Shown: in pieces, positions 9,312 through 17,395 of the stretch
How positions within the stretch are numbered: the stretch's first letter is position 1
Layout: the number at the start of each line of letters is the position of its first letter
NCBI RefSeq assembly: GCF_015206895.1
Contig: NZ_JADEXU010000035.1
Coordinates: 1-57,992 of the forward strand
DNA from: Nostoc sp. LEGE 12450
GTDB lineage: Bacteria > Cyanobacteriota > Cyanobacteriia > Cyanobacteriales > Nostocaceae
Length of the DNA: 57,992 nucleotides
Reading direction: 5' to 3'
The notes under the pieces: model-generated
Databases searched by the model: none
What the model was told of the DNA's origin: nothing
Seen by the model: only the letters and a program-made list of their open reading frames with translations
Program-made: the position numbers and the translations under genes

Positions 9312-10640
9312 GAATGAATGTGCCAAATACATCTCTTCTCCAGAAGATTTTATTAGGATTCCTCGTCTGTCTCTATTGGGGAGATACAAACGAGGCTTCG
9401 CGCGAACTTATGGAATAGTACTCGGTCAGAATTAGCTAATGTGTTTTACTTTTGCCTATTTGATAATTCTTACCCACGCAAAAATTGCTGAGGGAAGAAA
9501 ACCTCAAGCTGAGAGGTTTAGCGGATACCTTTCGATTATACGCAAAAATACAGAATATTTTCTTAATAAACTCACCATAACTTTATATAAAAAGATTAGA
9601 TGATGATTTAATACAGTATCGGCTTGAACTATGTATGCTTTGAGATTTTAAAGATACTAAATAAACAAGTAATTCAAGTTGTTAACTGTTAAATTTTGTA
9701 CTAAAGTTTACGTGCTTAATTTAATTTAGACACACTCTTTATTGGTTGTACAGACGCGATTGTTTAGGTTAAACCAAGAGATTATTTTTGATATGTTCCT
9801 GAAAGAAGGAGCTTTTCATTTTTTATCCAAGGCTATCTACTACTTTACTATAGCGCGATGTCTACGATGGGCAACACCTATGCAGAAATTTGTTTGTAGA
9901 TTATTCTATTGAGATTATTGTGAGTATTCTATACTACAAAAATAACAGTAAAGAGAACATACAGCTTTATAGCATCTCATTCAATTCACACCCTTTCTTT
10001 TATGTTTTGAGCCAATGCATATAATTTACTACAGCCATTTTGAAGTTTAATACGATACGCTTTGGTTAAGGCTAAAAACTAAAACTGGCGTAGGTTGGGG
10101 AGCCACTGCGCCCTTACAGTATCCCGACTTGTACCCCTTGCGGGGAAGCAAGTTACGCGTAGCGTCTCCAAAGGACAAGGGGAACGCAACATTATCAAGA
10201 CTTTGTTGAGTAACGCTTACACTCAACCCAACCTATTAGTCTGTCTCATTACATTTGAGGGATAAGAGAATGACCCGCATACTCCTAGGTCGAAGCAAGC
10301 TACGCACAGCGTCTCGTTAGAGAAGGACACTTTCGGCAAAGCCGTTCCCGAAGGGTAGAGCGTAAAGGAAGAAGGAAAGAAGGTAAATTGAAATTTGATT
10401 CAGCTATCAGAATTAATGTGATAGACCACTACTATTCTTCTTAACTGAACCGTATTATGTTTAATGCAACCAAAAACTTGAGAATAATTTTGTTTAAGCC
10501 TTGTTAAATTAGACCATTAATGCATATTAATTTATCTGCAATCAATTTTATTTTTAATCATATCTATTGAAATATTTATCTATCTAAAGGGGGTTGAACT
10601 AATTCTCATATTATCGATAGAGCTTAGTACCAGATTTTAT
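9312..10640. other. Long gene-poor region with dispersed repeats
   Basis: About 1.3 kb without a credible protein gene. Visible items are a small hairpin at 9499-9519 (AAACCTC / GAGGTTT) with a T-rich run on the minus-strand side; a dispersed repeat GCGATGTCTACGATGGGC at 9855-9872, with relatives at 25142 and 42551; and the CTCCTAGGTCGAAGCAAG repeat at 10276-10306, shared with 388-418. CGTAGCGTCTC-type repeats lie near 10150 and 10310. The region leads directly into the small-RNA array. Confidence 0.5.
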
Positions 10641-10701
10641 AATTATTGTACACATCCTAGAGGAAGATGACCATAATTAAGAGTAGCTCTAAATTAATTC
10701 T

Positions 10702-10757
10702 GGTGTGTCGAATAACTGCTTTCTAATGAAGGTTTAGCTGAGTGCTAAACCTTTTTT
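10702..10757 (+). ncRNA. Candidate sRNA, array unit 1
   Basis: The promoter has GATGACC (10666) and TAAATT (10690-10695); a -35-like ATGACC lies 17 bp before the -10. The start is inferred as about 7 nt after the -10. The transcript ends at an intrinsic terminator with stem AGGTTTAGC (10730-10738), loop TGAGT, stem GCTAAACCT and then a T-run to 10757. Predicted length is about 56 nt. There is no credible reading frame. Confidence 0.65.
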
Positions 10758-10831
10758 CATGTCTATCATTAGAATCTGTCAACACACTCTAGACAGATGA
10801 ACTGAAATCAAAGTAATTATAAATTAGCAAG

Positions 10832-10884
10832 GTATGGTAAACACTTGGTATATATAGGGCGTGGCTTTTAGCCATGCCTTTTTT
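10832..10884 (+). ncRNA. Candidate sRNA, array unit 2
   Basis: Promoter GATGAACT (10796) plus TAAATT (10820-10825). The terminator stem is GGCGTGGCT (10858-10866) / AGCCATGCC (10870-10878), with one G-U pair and a three-base loop, followed by TTTTTT. The body contains CTTGGTATATATAG (10844-10857), which is identical in unit 5. Predicted length is about 53 nt. TGACTGAT follows the terminator here and after unit 5, so the trailing sequence was duplicated too. Confidence 0.65.
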
Positions 10885-11303
10885 GTGACTGATACTAACC
10901 AACTGAAACATACAACATATTTCAAGTTAGTGAGGCAAAAAATAGCCTATATATGCTATCGCGCATCCTCTCTAAGGCATCGCCGAGGATCTACAAGTTC
11001 TTCAACAGAGTACTCACAGGATATTGACCCTAGATTTCGTGCTTGATGTATGAGTATTAATCAAAAATTACTTTCAAAATCTCCTTTAACTTTCTATTAA
11101 TAATATATCCATATCATGTTAAACAATGTTTAACACTATCCTAAAGAAATAGAAAAGCTAATCAAAATATGCCTGTTAGTGTTATTAGATACTATATATC
11201 TATATAACAAGCAACAAAAAACCATCAATACCATATATAGATCAATATTCGTATCATTCTATAGATAGTAGAAATAACTATTTTACAAAGTTATTATTCA
11301 GCC

Positions 11304-11359
11304 TGTTAATGCCTGAAAAACGTGTATGCACCCTGGATATTTTTCCAGGGTCTTTTTTT
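11304..11359 (+). ncRNA. Candidate sRNA, array unit 3 (divergent)
   Basis: The most divergent unit. The upstream block is ATTCTATAG (11256-11264), GTAGAA stands at the GATGAA position (11268) and TATTAT at the -10 position (11292-11297), with the 24-bp spacing kept. The terminator is ACCCTGG (11330-11336) / CCAGGGT (11345-11351), then C and seven T. Predicted length is about 56 nt. About 400 bp of AT-rich sequence separates it from unit 2, including a short palindrome GTTAAAC-AAT-GTTTAAC at 11118-11134. Confidence 0.5.
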
Positions 11360-11662
11360 GAAAAATTATAAGTAAAAGATAGACTTTCATCAGATTAGAA
11401 CTAAATTTATGGGTGATATTTTTATACACTGGATTGAGCAGAAAAAATAAAGAGGGGATATCTCAGAATCTACCTTGGTGTTAGAGTCTTTAGCCTAATC
11501 CAGAAATCTTTAAATAGGATTAACTTTAGATAGATTTTTTGTGTATTTTTTCAAAAAATTAGTTAATATTTTTACCAAGTTATGAAATACCAAATTTCTG
11601 AATATTTATACACATCCTCTAGGATGATGAACTGTAATCCAGAGTAGAACTAAATTAATTTT

Positions 11663-11719
11663 GTACGTTGTTAAGCACAGCAATTATTGAGGTTTGGTTC
11701 ACAGCCAAACCTTTTTTTT
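11663..11719 (+). ncRNA. Candidate sRNA, array unit 4
   Basis: The upstream block TACACATCCTCTAGGA (11609-11624) closely matches unit 1. GATGAACT starts at 11626 and TAAATT at 11651, a 25-bp spacing, one more than in the other units. The terminator is AGGTTTGG (11690-11697) / CCAAACCT (11705-11712) followed by a T-run to 11719. The body shares TTAAGCAC with unit 6. Predicted length is about 57 nt. Confidence 0.63.
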
Positions 11720-11815
11720 AACGAGTAACCAGGAAGTGTGGTATCAGATTTCAGAATATTTGGATACAGTCTATAGGAAGATGAACTAAAGTAAGAGTCA
11801 GTCTAAATTAATCTT

Positions 11816-11866
11816 GGTGTAGTAAATGCTTGGTATATATAGAGGCTTGGTTTAACCAAGCCTTTT
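11816..11866 (+). ncRNA. Candidate sRNA, array unit 5
   Basis: Promoter: GGATACAGTCTATAGGAAG (11762-11780) leads into GATGAACT (11780), with TAAATT at 11804-11809. The terminator is AGGCTTGG (11843-11850), loop TTTAA, CCAAGCCT (11856-11863) and a short T-run. Predicted length is about 51 nt. Its body carries the CTTGGTATATATAG shared with unit 2, and its upstream block is the same as that of unit 6. Confidence 0.65.
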
Positions 11867-11964
11867 ATTATGACTGATCGGGTAATTGTGTGTCAGTCTT
11901 CAAGAAATTTGGATACAGTCTATAGGAAGATGAAGTGCTAGAAAAGTCAGTCTAAATTAATCTG

Positions 11965-12019
11965 AAATGTCTGCTTAAGCACTAAATCTATAGGTTTAGC
12001 ACTAAGCTAAACCTATTTT
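11965..12019 (+). ncRNA. Candidate sRNA, array unit 6
   Basis: Promoter: GGATACAGTCTATAGGAAG (11911-11929), as in unit 5, then GATGAAGT (11929) and TAAATT (11953-11958). The terminator is ATAGGTTTAGC (11990-12000), loop ACTAA, GCTAAACCTAT (12006-12016), followed by TTTC. The apical part of the stem matches that of unit 1. Predicted length is about 55 nt. Confidence 0.63.
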
Positions 12020-12444
12020 CTGATCGAGTGAAGAGAAAGAAGTGATGCCGATAGTGTACCCCTGCGGAGGCAGGCTACGCTGGGTAGTTTCATACGAAAA
12101 AAAAAATACAAAAAGTATTGATTTTTGTTTTGTGGCATGACTTTTACCCCACTTCCATTCCTCTCTCCGAAACGGCTACGGTGTACACACAAGTCAGAAA
12201 TAGTAGTCTGTCAAGGAATAATTGACGAGTACATTCTCTCTCAGGAGGCGATAAATCGCGTCTTTCTAACGTATCAGTCTTTTAGACGCGATAAATCGCG
12301 TCTCTACATGAGGGCTTTCTGGCTTATCCCCATAAGCTTGGGATAAAACTAGCATTGATGACGCTGGGTAAATTTCATCTAACTGATTGCAAAATAATCA
12401 TCAATCTTATGCGTTAATTGCATTAGTACGGATTTATAATAGCT
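12020..12444. other. Intergenic spacer with GATAAATCGC repeats
   Basis: No gene is seen. Two copies of a palindromic dispersed repeat lie at 12248-12263 and 12284-12303 (AGACGCG-ATAA-ATCGCGTCT in the full copy). The same family, with GATGAATC in the middle, occurs at 47477-47534. A short plus-strand frame at 12125-12346 runs through these repeats and is not credible as a gene. Confidence 0.5.
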
Positions 12445-12446
12445 TC

Positions 12447-12513
12447 ACAGATGCGATTTTAATATTAGGGAATAAAGATGGATACCCCTGGCGTTGACCA
12501 GGGGCTTTTTATT
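12447..12513 (+). ncRNA. Candidate small RNA facing rtcB
   Basis: A consensus TATAAT -10 box lies at 12435-12440. About 45 bp after the inferred start there is a strong hairpin CCCCTGG (12485-12491), loop CGTTGA, CCAGGGG (12498-12504), then CTTTTTATTT on the plus strand only. No gene on the plus strand needs this terminator; rtcB ends on the opposite strand at 12520, and the minus-strand side of the hairpin has no T-run. This fits a sRNA of about 67 nt. It lacks the GATGAACT block, so it is not a seventh member of the array. Confidence 0.5.
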
Positions 12514-12519
12514 TAGAGG

Positions 12520-13959
12520 CTACGCTTTAAACGTCAATACCGGACTCAATCGCGCCACAACGTCTACCATTTCTGCCTCAACCTGCACATCAATTACAGA
12601 CTGAATCGGTTTATAGGCGGCTGGTGCTTCTTCAATGCGGCGTTCTTCACGCAAGGTAATGCAGTCTATCCCGATTAATCCCAGTTCTGCCTCATTTTGA
12701 GATGCACCTCTGCGATTGAGGTCGAAGCGAGAACGAATTCTTCCCGCGCCGTGTGAGGCCGAATTACAAAAGGCTGGATTGCCTTTACCCACCATCAGAT
12801 AAGAATAAGCACCCATTGAGCCAGGGATAATCACTGGTTGCCCTGTATGGGCGGGACAAGCGCCCTTGCGTGTTACCCATCCTTTACCTTCCGGCAAGGT
12901 GATATTATGCGGCAAGTCATAAACTAGAGGTGCTTCCACATCTTTATATACTTCTCGTAAACGCAGACGTAGCAGTTCTGCTAATAGCAGGCGATTAATA
13001 AAAGCATAGTTAGCAGCAGTTGCCTCAGCTTGCAGGTAACTGGCGACTAATTCGGGGTGAGAATGGGTAGAGAGAGGAAAAATTTGAGAATCAGGGTACT
13101 TCAGACCTTTTTGCCAAGTCGCCTTAGCTTTATCTCGCCACATTCCCCCGATATACTTACCCACGTTTCGAGAACCAGAGTGAATCATAAAAGCCAGTTG
13201 TCCCTCGCGCACTCCCCAAGCGTGGGCAAGTGGGCGATTTTCGACTTTATCAACTCGCTGCACTTCTACAAAATGATTGCCGCCGCCAATGGTTGCCAGT
13301 CCACCATCGCGTACTATTCCAGCATCGGGAACCAATTCTTCAGGCGCGAGTTTCCAGTTACCATCCATTGAACCACCTAAGAAGATGCGTTCGCTCTCTT
13401 GGGCAAGTTGCTGCAAATCTGATTTGATTACACTCCCCGTAACCCGATCTAGCATGGCATCCAGCCAACCGGGAATTCCGTATTGAAATAGCGATCGCAT
13501 TGCCTCAGCAGTCATTGTCACATCACGCGTACCAAAGAAGTAATCCCCCTTCATCTTTTCTACGAATTGGTCGCGCTTTGCCATGAATTCGTCGATTGTC
13601 AAATCAGCAACGTGCAGGCGCATTCCACAATTGATGTCAGAACCGACAGCGCCAGGGATAACCTGACCCACAGTTTCCACAATTGAACCAATGGCAACAC
13701 CCGCATCACCTGGGTGAAAGTCAGGGGTGGCACAGGCACGACAAACGCATCCACCTGACGGGTGGCGGACGCTTGCCAAATTCGCTAGCTGCTTCAGTGC
13801 CTTAGCTTCTACGGGGAAGCCTTCTGGCAGTAACACTTCTGCTACAGGGGCATCAGGAGAATTAACTAAACGGACAGAATAAGTGCGATTGTTGTAACTT
13901 ACATCCAAACCCTGCCGCTCTAAAGCACGCAGGAGGCGTTTTAAATTTTTTGGCTGCAT
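12520..13959 (-). CDS. rtcB: RtcB-family RNA ligase
   Basis: A 479-residue protein close in length to archaeal RtcB. The metal/active-site block GGCVCRACATPDFHPGDAGV comes early, then GAVGSDINCGMRL at about 110-122 with the conserved Asp and Cys, the metal ligand His in GGGNHFVEVQ, the IHSGSRNVG block, and SASHGAGR with the guanylated His at about residue 403. RtcB joins 2',3'-cyclic phosphate and 5'-OH RNA ends using GTP and Mn(II); in bacteria it serves RNA repair. There is no archease or RtcA beside it and no RtcR-type regulator. It ends against the convergent sRNA terminator. Confidence 0.93.
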   Translation of the reverse strand: MQPKNLKRLLRALERQGLDVSYNNRTYSVRLVNSPDAPVAEVLLPEGFPVEAKALKQLANLASVRHPSGGCVCRACATPDFHPGDAGVAIGSIVETVGQVIPGAVGSDINCGMRLHVADLTIDEFMAKRDQFVEKMKGDYFFGTRDVTMTAEAMRSLFQYGIPGWLDAMLDRVTGSVIKSDLQQLAQESERIFLGGSMDGNWKLAPEELVPDAGIVRDGGLATIGGGNHFVEVQRVDKVENRPLAHAWGVREGQLAFMIHSGSRNVGKYIGGMWRDKAKATWQKGLKYPDSQIFPLSTHSHPELVASYLQAEATAANYAFINRLLLAELLRLRLREVYKDVEAPLVYDLPHNITLPEGKGWVTRKGACPAHTGQPVIIPGSMGAYSYLMVGKGNPAFCNSASHGAGRIRSRFDLNRRGASQNEAELGLIGIDCITLREERRIEEAPAAYKPIQSVIDVQVEAEMVDVVARLSPVLTFKA

Positions 13960-14212
13960 GAAAACTCCAAATAGAGCCTTAAAAAAGACTCTTGGTTGTG
14001 AAGAGAGTAGGAGACTTGGGTTCAGCAGCCGCGTCTCAAGTGGTGCGGAGGGTTATTTTCCCAGAATTGTGGGGAAAACAACAGGTTATATAGCTTTGAT
14101 AACACACGCTTGCATTGGAAAACAAGTGTTTTGTAGTATTTTGTACTCTTTGCATTTTATATACTACATCCGTAAAGGAATTTGAACTTTAGCAAAAAAC
14201 TTTTAAAATTCT
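13960..14212. other. Intergenic region between rtcB and the metal module
   Basis: Divergent control region of about 250 bp upstream of rtcB and of the metallochaperone. Short plus-strand frames here have no protein character. The last 30 bp run into the palindromic promoter described next. Confidence 0.4.
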
Positions 14213-14245
14213 CTAGACTCTCCAGCCGGCTAGAGAGTCTAGTAT
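14213..14245 (+). promoter_or_regulatory. Palindromic MerR-type metal-responsive promoter
   Basis: A 30-bp near-perfect dyad (CTAGACTCTC ... GAGAGTCTAG around AGCCGGCT) spans 14213-14242. It lies between a -35-like TAGACT (14214-14219) and a -10-like TAGTAT (14240-14245), with a 20-bp spacer. A dyad inside an over-long 19-20 bp spacer is the hallmark of promoters activated by MerR-family metal sensors such as ZntR and CueR, and the ACTCT ... AGAGT half-sites resemble the ZntR class. It is about 100 bp upstream of the metallochaperone start. No MerR gene is in the window. Confidence 0.6.
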
Positions 14246-14348
14246 GAATTCAAGGGGACTCTCAACCAGAAATTTCTGATTGTTGACGGTTATCCTTCAG
14301 TCATCCAACTTGGTTTGGCTAGGTTGTTTATTTTTATCCCGTAAATCT

Positions 14349-14543
14349 ATGACTCTCCAACTCACAGTTCCCAATATGTCTTGTTCTGTTTGTGCAAGCA
14401 CCATCACCAAAACACTTCAAGCAGTCGATGCCAATGCAAGCGTTCAGGCTGATCCAACAACCAAGCTTGTCAGTGTAGAAACTCAAGCATCAGAAACAGA
14501 AATTAAGGAAGCGTTGGCTGCTGCTGGCTATCCAGTTGCTTAA
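14349..14543 (+). CDS. Small HMA-domain metallochaperone
   Basis: The ATG at 14349 gives 64 residues, a complete HMA ferredoxin-like fold; the upstream ATG-less extension to 14280 is not needed. The metal-binding loop is NMSCSVCAS, with the Cys-x-x-Cys pair that binds Cu(I) or other soft metals, and the chain ends in AAAGYPVA, normal for the fold. It should deliver metal to the P-type ATPase encoded about 250 bp downstream. The palindromic MerR-type promoter lies directly upstream, so metal-induced expression of both genes is likely. Copper is the best guess; Zn, Cd or Co are not excluded. Confidence 0.88.
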   Translation: MTLQLTVPNMSCSVCASTITKTLQAVDANASVQADPTTKLVSVETQASETEIKEALAAAGYPVA

Positions 14544-14554
14544 TCTTGATACAA

Positions 14555-14750
14555 GAAAGGCAGGAGGCAGAGGGCAGGAGGCAGGAGGAATACTGCTCTG
14601 GAGCCTCCTGCCGCGATCAGAGCAAGCTTGTGGTTTAAGTACCCTACCAAAATATATGATTTGGTGGCTTGGAATTAGATGGAGTTGAGAGCAACAGATA
14701 ATATTCCTACCTCCTGCCTCCTACTTCCTCCTGCCTCCTGCCTTCTTCAC
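14555..14750. repeat. Inverted GCAGGAGG-rich hairpin element
   Basis: The gap between metallochaperone and ATPase holds several GGCAGGAGG units near 14561-14590, answered by CCTCCTGCC units at 14606-14612 and 14703-14743. The arms can form a long hairpin in RNA between the two cistrons. The sequence is of the repetitive intergenic type. It may set relative expression of the two genes or simply be a mobile repeat. Confidence 0.55.
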
Positions 14751-14791
14751 GCTCCTCCCACATCAATCACAGGGGTTCGGTTCATCTAGTT

Positions 14792-17131
14792 ATGGATACT
14801 CTCACACTCAAACTTCGAGGCATGAGTTGCGCTGGTTGCGCCAACAACATCGAAAAGGTAATTCGCTCTGTTCCTGGGGTGATTGATTGCAACGTTAACT
14901 TCGGAGCAGAACAAGCCGCTATCAGGTACGATCGCTCTCTAGCAAGTTTAGAGAAAATTCAAACTGCGATCGCAGCTGCGGGATACTCTTCTGACTCACT
15001 CCAGGAAGAATTGCTCTCTGAAGAAGATGATGCCGAGAAAGCGAGTAGGCAAGCATTACAACGCGAACTTTTCCTCAAGGTAATTGTGGGAGGTGTAATT
15101 AGCATTTTCCTCTTTTTGGGGTCTTTGCCCATGATGACTGGGCTGAACTTCTCCTTAATTCCCAGCTTCTTGCAAAATCCTTGGGTACAGTTAGCGCTGA
15201 CAACACCTGTCATTTTCTGGTGTGGTGGATCTTTTTACCGCAATGGCTGGAAAAGCCTCAAGCGCCATACGGCGACGATGGACACGCTGATTGCTTTGGG
15301 TACAAGTGCAGCATATATATATTCTTTGTTTGTGACTGTTTTCCCGAAATTTTTTATTGCCCAGGGCTTGATACCTCATGTTTATTATGAAGTGGCAGCC
15401 ATTGTTATTACCTTAATTTTATTGGGGCGGTTATTGGAAAATCGCGCTAGGGGGCAAACTTCTGAAGCTATCCGCAAACTGATCGGATTGCAAGCCAGAG
15501 ATGCCAGAGTTATTCGTGATGGTAGAGAAATTGATGTTCCCATCGCCGAAGTCAGAATCAACGATGTGATTTTAGTACGTCCTGGTGAAAAGATTCCAGT
15601 CGATGGCGAGGTGATTGCAGGCGCTTCGACAGTAGATGAAGCGATGGTAACTGGTGAAAGTTTGCCAGTCAAAAAGCAGCCAGGAGATGAGGTGATTGGG
15701 TCGACGATTAACGGTGCAGGTGCGTTTCAGTTTCGGGTGACACGAGTCGGAAATGATACGTTTTTGGCTCAAATCGTCAAATTAGTGCAACAAGCCCAAG
15801 GTTCTAAAGCACCAATTCAGCGCTTGGCAGATCAAGTGACAGGATGGTTTGTACCAGCTGTAATTGCGATCGCGATCGCCACTTTCGTCATTTGGTTTAA
15901 TTTCACGGGCAACCTCACCCTAGCCACAATGACAACGGTGGGTGTACTGATTATCGCTTGTCCTTGTGCTTTGGGTTTAGCTACCCCCACTTCTGTAATG
16001 GTGGGAACGGGCAAAGGTGCAGAAAATGGCATTTTGATTAAGGGTGCGGACAGCTTAGAACTAGCACACAAAATTCAAACCATCGTTCTAGATAAAACTG
16101 GCACTTTGACTCAGGGGAAACCCACGGTTACAGACTTTGTGACTGTTAACGGTACAGCTAATGGGAATGAAATCAAGCTTTTACAGTTAGCAGCAACAGT
16201 GGAACGGAATTCTGAGCATCCTTTAGCTGAAGCGGTGGTGAAATACGCCCAGTCTCAAGAGGTGAGTTTAACAGGGGCACAGAATTTTCAGGCTAATGCA
16301 GGTAGTGGTGTCCAAGCAGTTGTTTCAAATCAGCTTGTGCAAATTGGTACACAACGCTGGTTAACAGAACTTGGAATTAACACTATGAGTCTCCAGCAGT
16401 ATAAAGATGCCTGGGAAACTGCTGGTAAAACAGTCATTTTGATTGCTGTAGATGGCGAACTACAAGGAATAATGGGTATTGCCGATGCCCTGAAACCTTC
16501 ATCAGCAGCAGTGGTGAAAGCCTTACAGAAGTTAGGTTTAGAAGTAGTAATGCTCACTGGAGACAATCGTAAAACGGCTGATGCGATCGCAGCAGAAGTT
16601 GGCATTGAGCGAATCTTTGCTGAAGTGCGTCCAGATCAAAAGGCGGCGATTATCCAATCTCTACAAGGGGAGCAGAGGGGCAGGGGTGCAGAGGAGCAGA
16701 GGGGCAGAGGAGTAAGGGGAGAGAATTCTCGGAAATTCTCACTCAAAACTCAGCACTCAATTGTCGCAATGGTAGGCGATGGGATAAATGATGCGCCAGC
16801 CCTAGCGCAGGCTGATGTGGGAATTGCTATTGGTACGGGAACAGATGTTGCGATCGCAGCTAGCGATATCACCCTAATTTCTGGAGATTTGCAAGGAATT
16901 GTCACAGCAATTCAACTTAGCCATGCCACCATCAACAATATCAAGCAGAATCTCTTCTTTGCCTTTATTTACAACGTCATTGGTATTCCCATTGCAGCTG
17001 GAATTTTATTCCCTATATTTGGTTGGTTACTCAATCCAATTATCGCTGGGGCTGCGATGGCTCTTTCTTCGCTCTCTGTTGTTAGCAATGCCCTCAGATT
17101 GCGTAACTTTCAACCAAAAGCTACTTCATAA
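14792..17131 (+). CDS. copA: Copper-type P1B-ATPase (heavy-metal exporter)
   Basis: 779 residues: an N-terminal HMA domain ([13 protein letters not shown], residues 10-22), paired membrane helices (about 95-200), the actuator TGES block, the ion-binding Cys390-Pro-Cys392 in [13 protein letters not shown], phosphorylated Asp434 in DKTGTLT, the [10 protein letters not shown]-motif, GDGINDAP from residue 662, and two final helices. The CPC and HMA signatures fit Cu(I)/Ag(I) transport; the cyanobacterial relatives are CtaA, PacS and CopA. Residues about 626-656, between the hinge block IIQSLQ and VAMVGDG, hold a repeat-encoded Gly/Arg/Glu/Gln-rich insert not expected in the family. The gene follows the metallochaperone and the MerR-type promoter. 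Specificity for copper rather than another soft metal is inferred. Confidence 0.92.
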   Translation: MDTLTLKLRGMSCAGCANNIEKVIRSVPGVIDCNVNFGAEQAAIRYDRSLASLEKIQTAIAAAGYSSDSLQEELLSEEDDAEKASRQALQRELFLKVIVGGVISIFLFLGSLPMMTGLNFSLIPSFLQNPWVQLALTTPVIFWCGGSFYRNGWKSLKRHTATMDTLIALGTSAAYIYSLFVTVFPKFFIAQGLIPHVYYEVAAIVITLILLGRLLENRARGQTSEAIRKLIGLQARDARVIRDGREIDVPIAEVRINDVILVRPGEKIPVDGEVIAGASTVDEAMVTGESLPVKKQPGDEVIGSTINGAGAFQFRVTRVGNDTFLAQIVKLVQQAQGSKAPIQRLADQVTGWFVPAVIAIAIATFVIWFNFTGNLTLATMTTVGVLIIACPCALGLATPTSVMVGTGKGAENGILIKGADSLELAHKIQTIVLDKTGTLTQGKPTVTDFVTVNGTANGNEIKLLQLAATVERNSEHPLAEAVVKYAQSQEVSLTGAQNFQANAGSGVQAVVSNQLVQIGTQRWLTELGINTMSLQQYKDAWETAGKTVILIAVDGELQGIMGIADALKPSSAAVVKALQKLGLEVVMLTGDNRKTADAIAAEVGIERIFAEVRPDQKAAIIQSLQGEQRGRGAEEQRGRGVRGENSRKFSLKTQHSIVAMVGDGINDAPALAQADVGIAIGTGTDVAIAASDITLISGDLQGIVTAIQLSHATINNIKQNLFFAFIYNVIGIPIAAGILFPIFGWLLNPIIAGAAMALSSLSVVSNALRLRNFQPKATS

Positions 17132-17150
17132 TTGCAGGTTAAATTAGGAA

Positions 17151-17378
17151 ATGTTCAGTAAAAAAACGCTTTGCGGAAGCCTTACAGCTTTAGCGCTTCT
17201 CGCCGGGACACCAAGTGTAACATTAGCAGAAATGCCAGCCCACTCGTCAGAGCAAACTACCCAGTTTAACCAAATAGAGCAACCTTTGGGCTTGAAAGTT
17301 GGTGTTGCGATCGCTGGTTTAGCCTTGATTGGACTAGAGTTGTGGTGGTTTCTCCTTTATAAAAGTCCTGATTCTTGA
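17151..17378 (+). CDS. Small membrane protein of the metal module
   Basis: 75 residues with an N-terminal signal-like segment (ALALLAGTPSVTLA, possible cleavage after A-L-A near residue 26). A Gln/Glu-rich stretch follows, then one transmembrane helix (VGVAIAGLALIGLELWWFL, about 50-69). It starts 19 bp after the ATPase stop codon, so it is very likely co-transcribed. It has no metal-binding Cys and one His. I do not recognise the family; a small partner of the transporter or a periplasmically exposed anchor is possible. Confidence 0.72.
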   Translation: MFSKKTLCGSLTALALLAGTPSVTLAEMPAHSSEQTTQFNQIEQPLGLKVGVAIAGLALIGLELWWFLLYKSPDS

Positions 17379-17395
17379 AAGGATGTTTTAAAAAT

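Larger units (their letters stand above)
10645..12019 (+). repeat. Tandem array of six promoter-sRNA-terminator units
   Basis: Six related units read on the plus strand. Each has (i) an upstream block close to ACA-x-TCTATAGGA; (ii) a block GATGAACT (GTAGAA in unit 3); (iii) a -10-like TAAATT (TATTAT in unit 3), exactly 24 bp after the start of GATGA in five units and 25 bp in unit 4; and (iv) about 34-40 bp further on, a GC-rich hairpin followed by a T-run. The GATGA/TAAATT starts are 10666/10690, 10796/10820, 11268/11292, 11626/11651, 11780/11804 and 11929/11953. Terminator hairpins differ in sequence between units, while the promoter blocks are conserved. That pattern indicates a family of short transcripts duplicated with their promoters. 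Confidence 0.75.

Noticed and set aside
9499..9525. Small AAACCTC/GAGGTTT hairpin as a terminator of a minus-strand RNA
   Set aside because: A T-rich run follows on the minus strand, but no promoter or upstream gene could be linked to it, so it is only mentioned in the region description.
10861..11046. Open frame of 61 codons inside the sRNA array
   Set aside because: It begins with GTG inside the terminator stem of sRNA unit 2, has no ribosome-binding site and no protein-like composition.
10645..12019. Array considered as a CRISPR or simple tandem repeat
   Set aside because: Units are about 120-400 bp apart, only the promoter blocks are conserved, each unit ends in a different terminator, and there are no cas genes.
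10645..12019. Array taken as the known NsiR1 locus
   Set aside because: NsiR1 is described upstream of hetF with nearly identical repeats; no hetF is near here and transcript bodies differ strongly. A direct sequence comparison was not possible, so a distant relation stays open.
12125..12346. 73-codon plus-strand frame
   Set aside because: It runs through two copies of the ATAAATCGCGTCT dispersed repeat and has no start context or domain.
13057..13486. Several plus-strand frames opposite rtcB
   Set aside because: Antisense shadows of the rtcB coding strand; the minus-strand protein has all RtcB active-site motifs.
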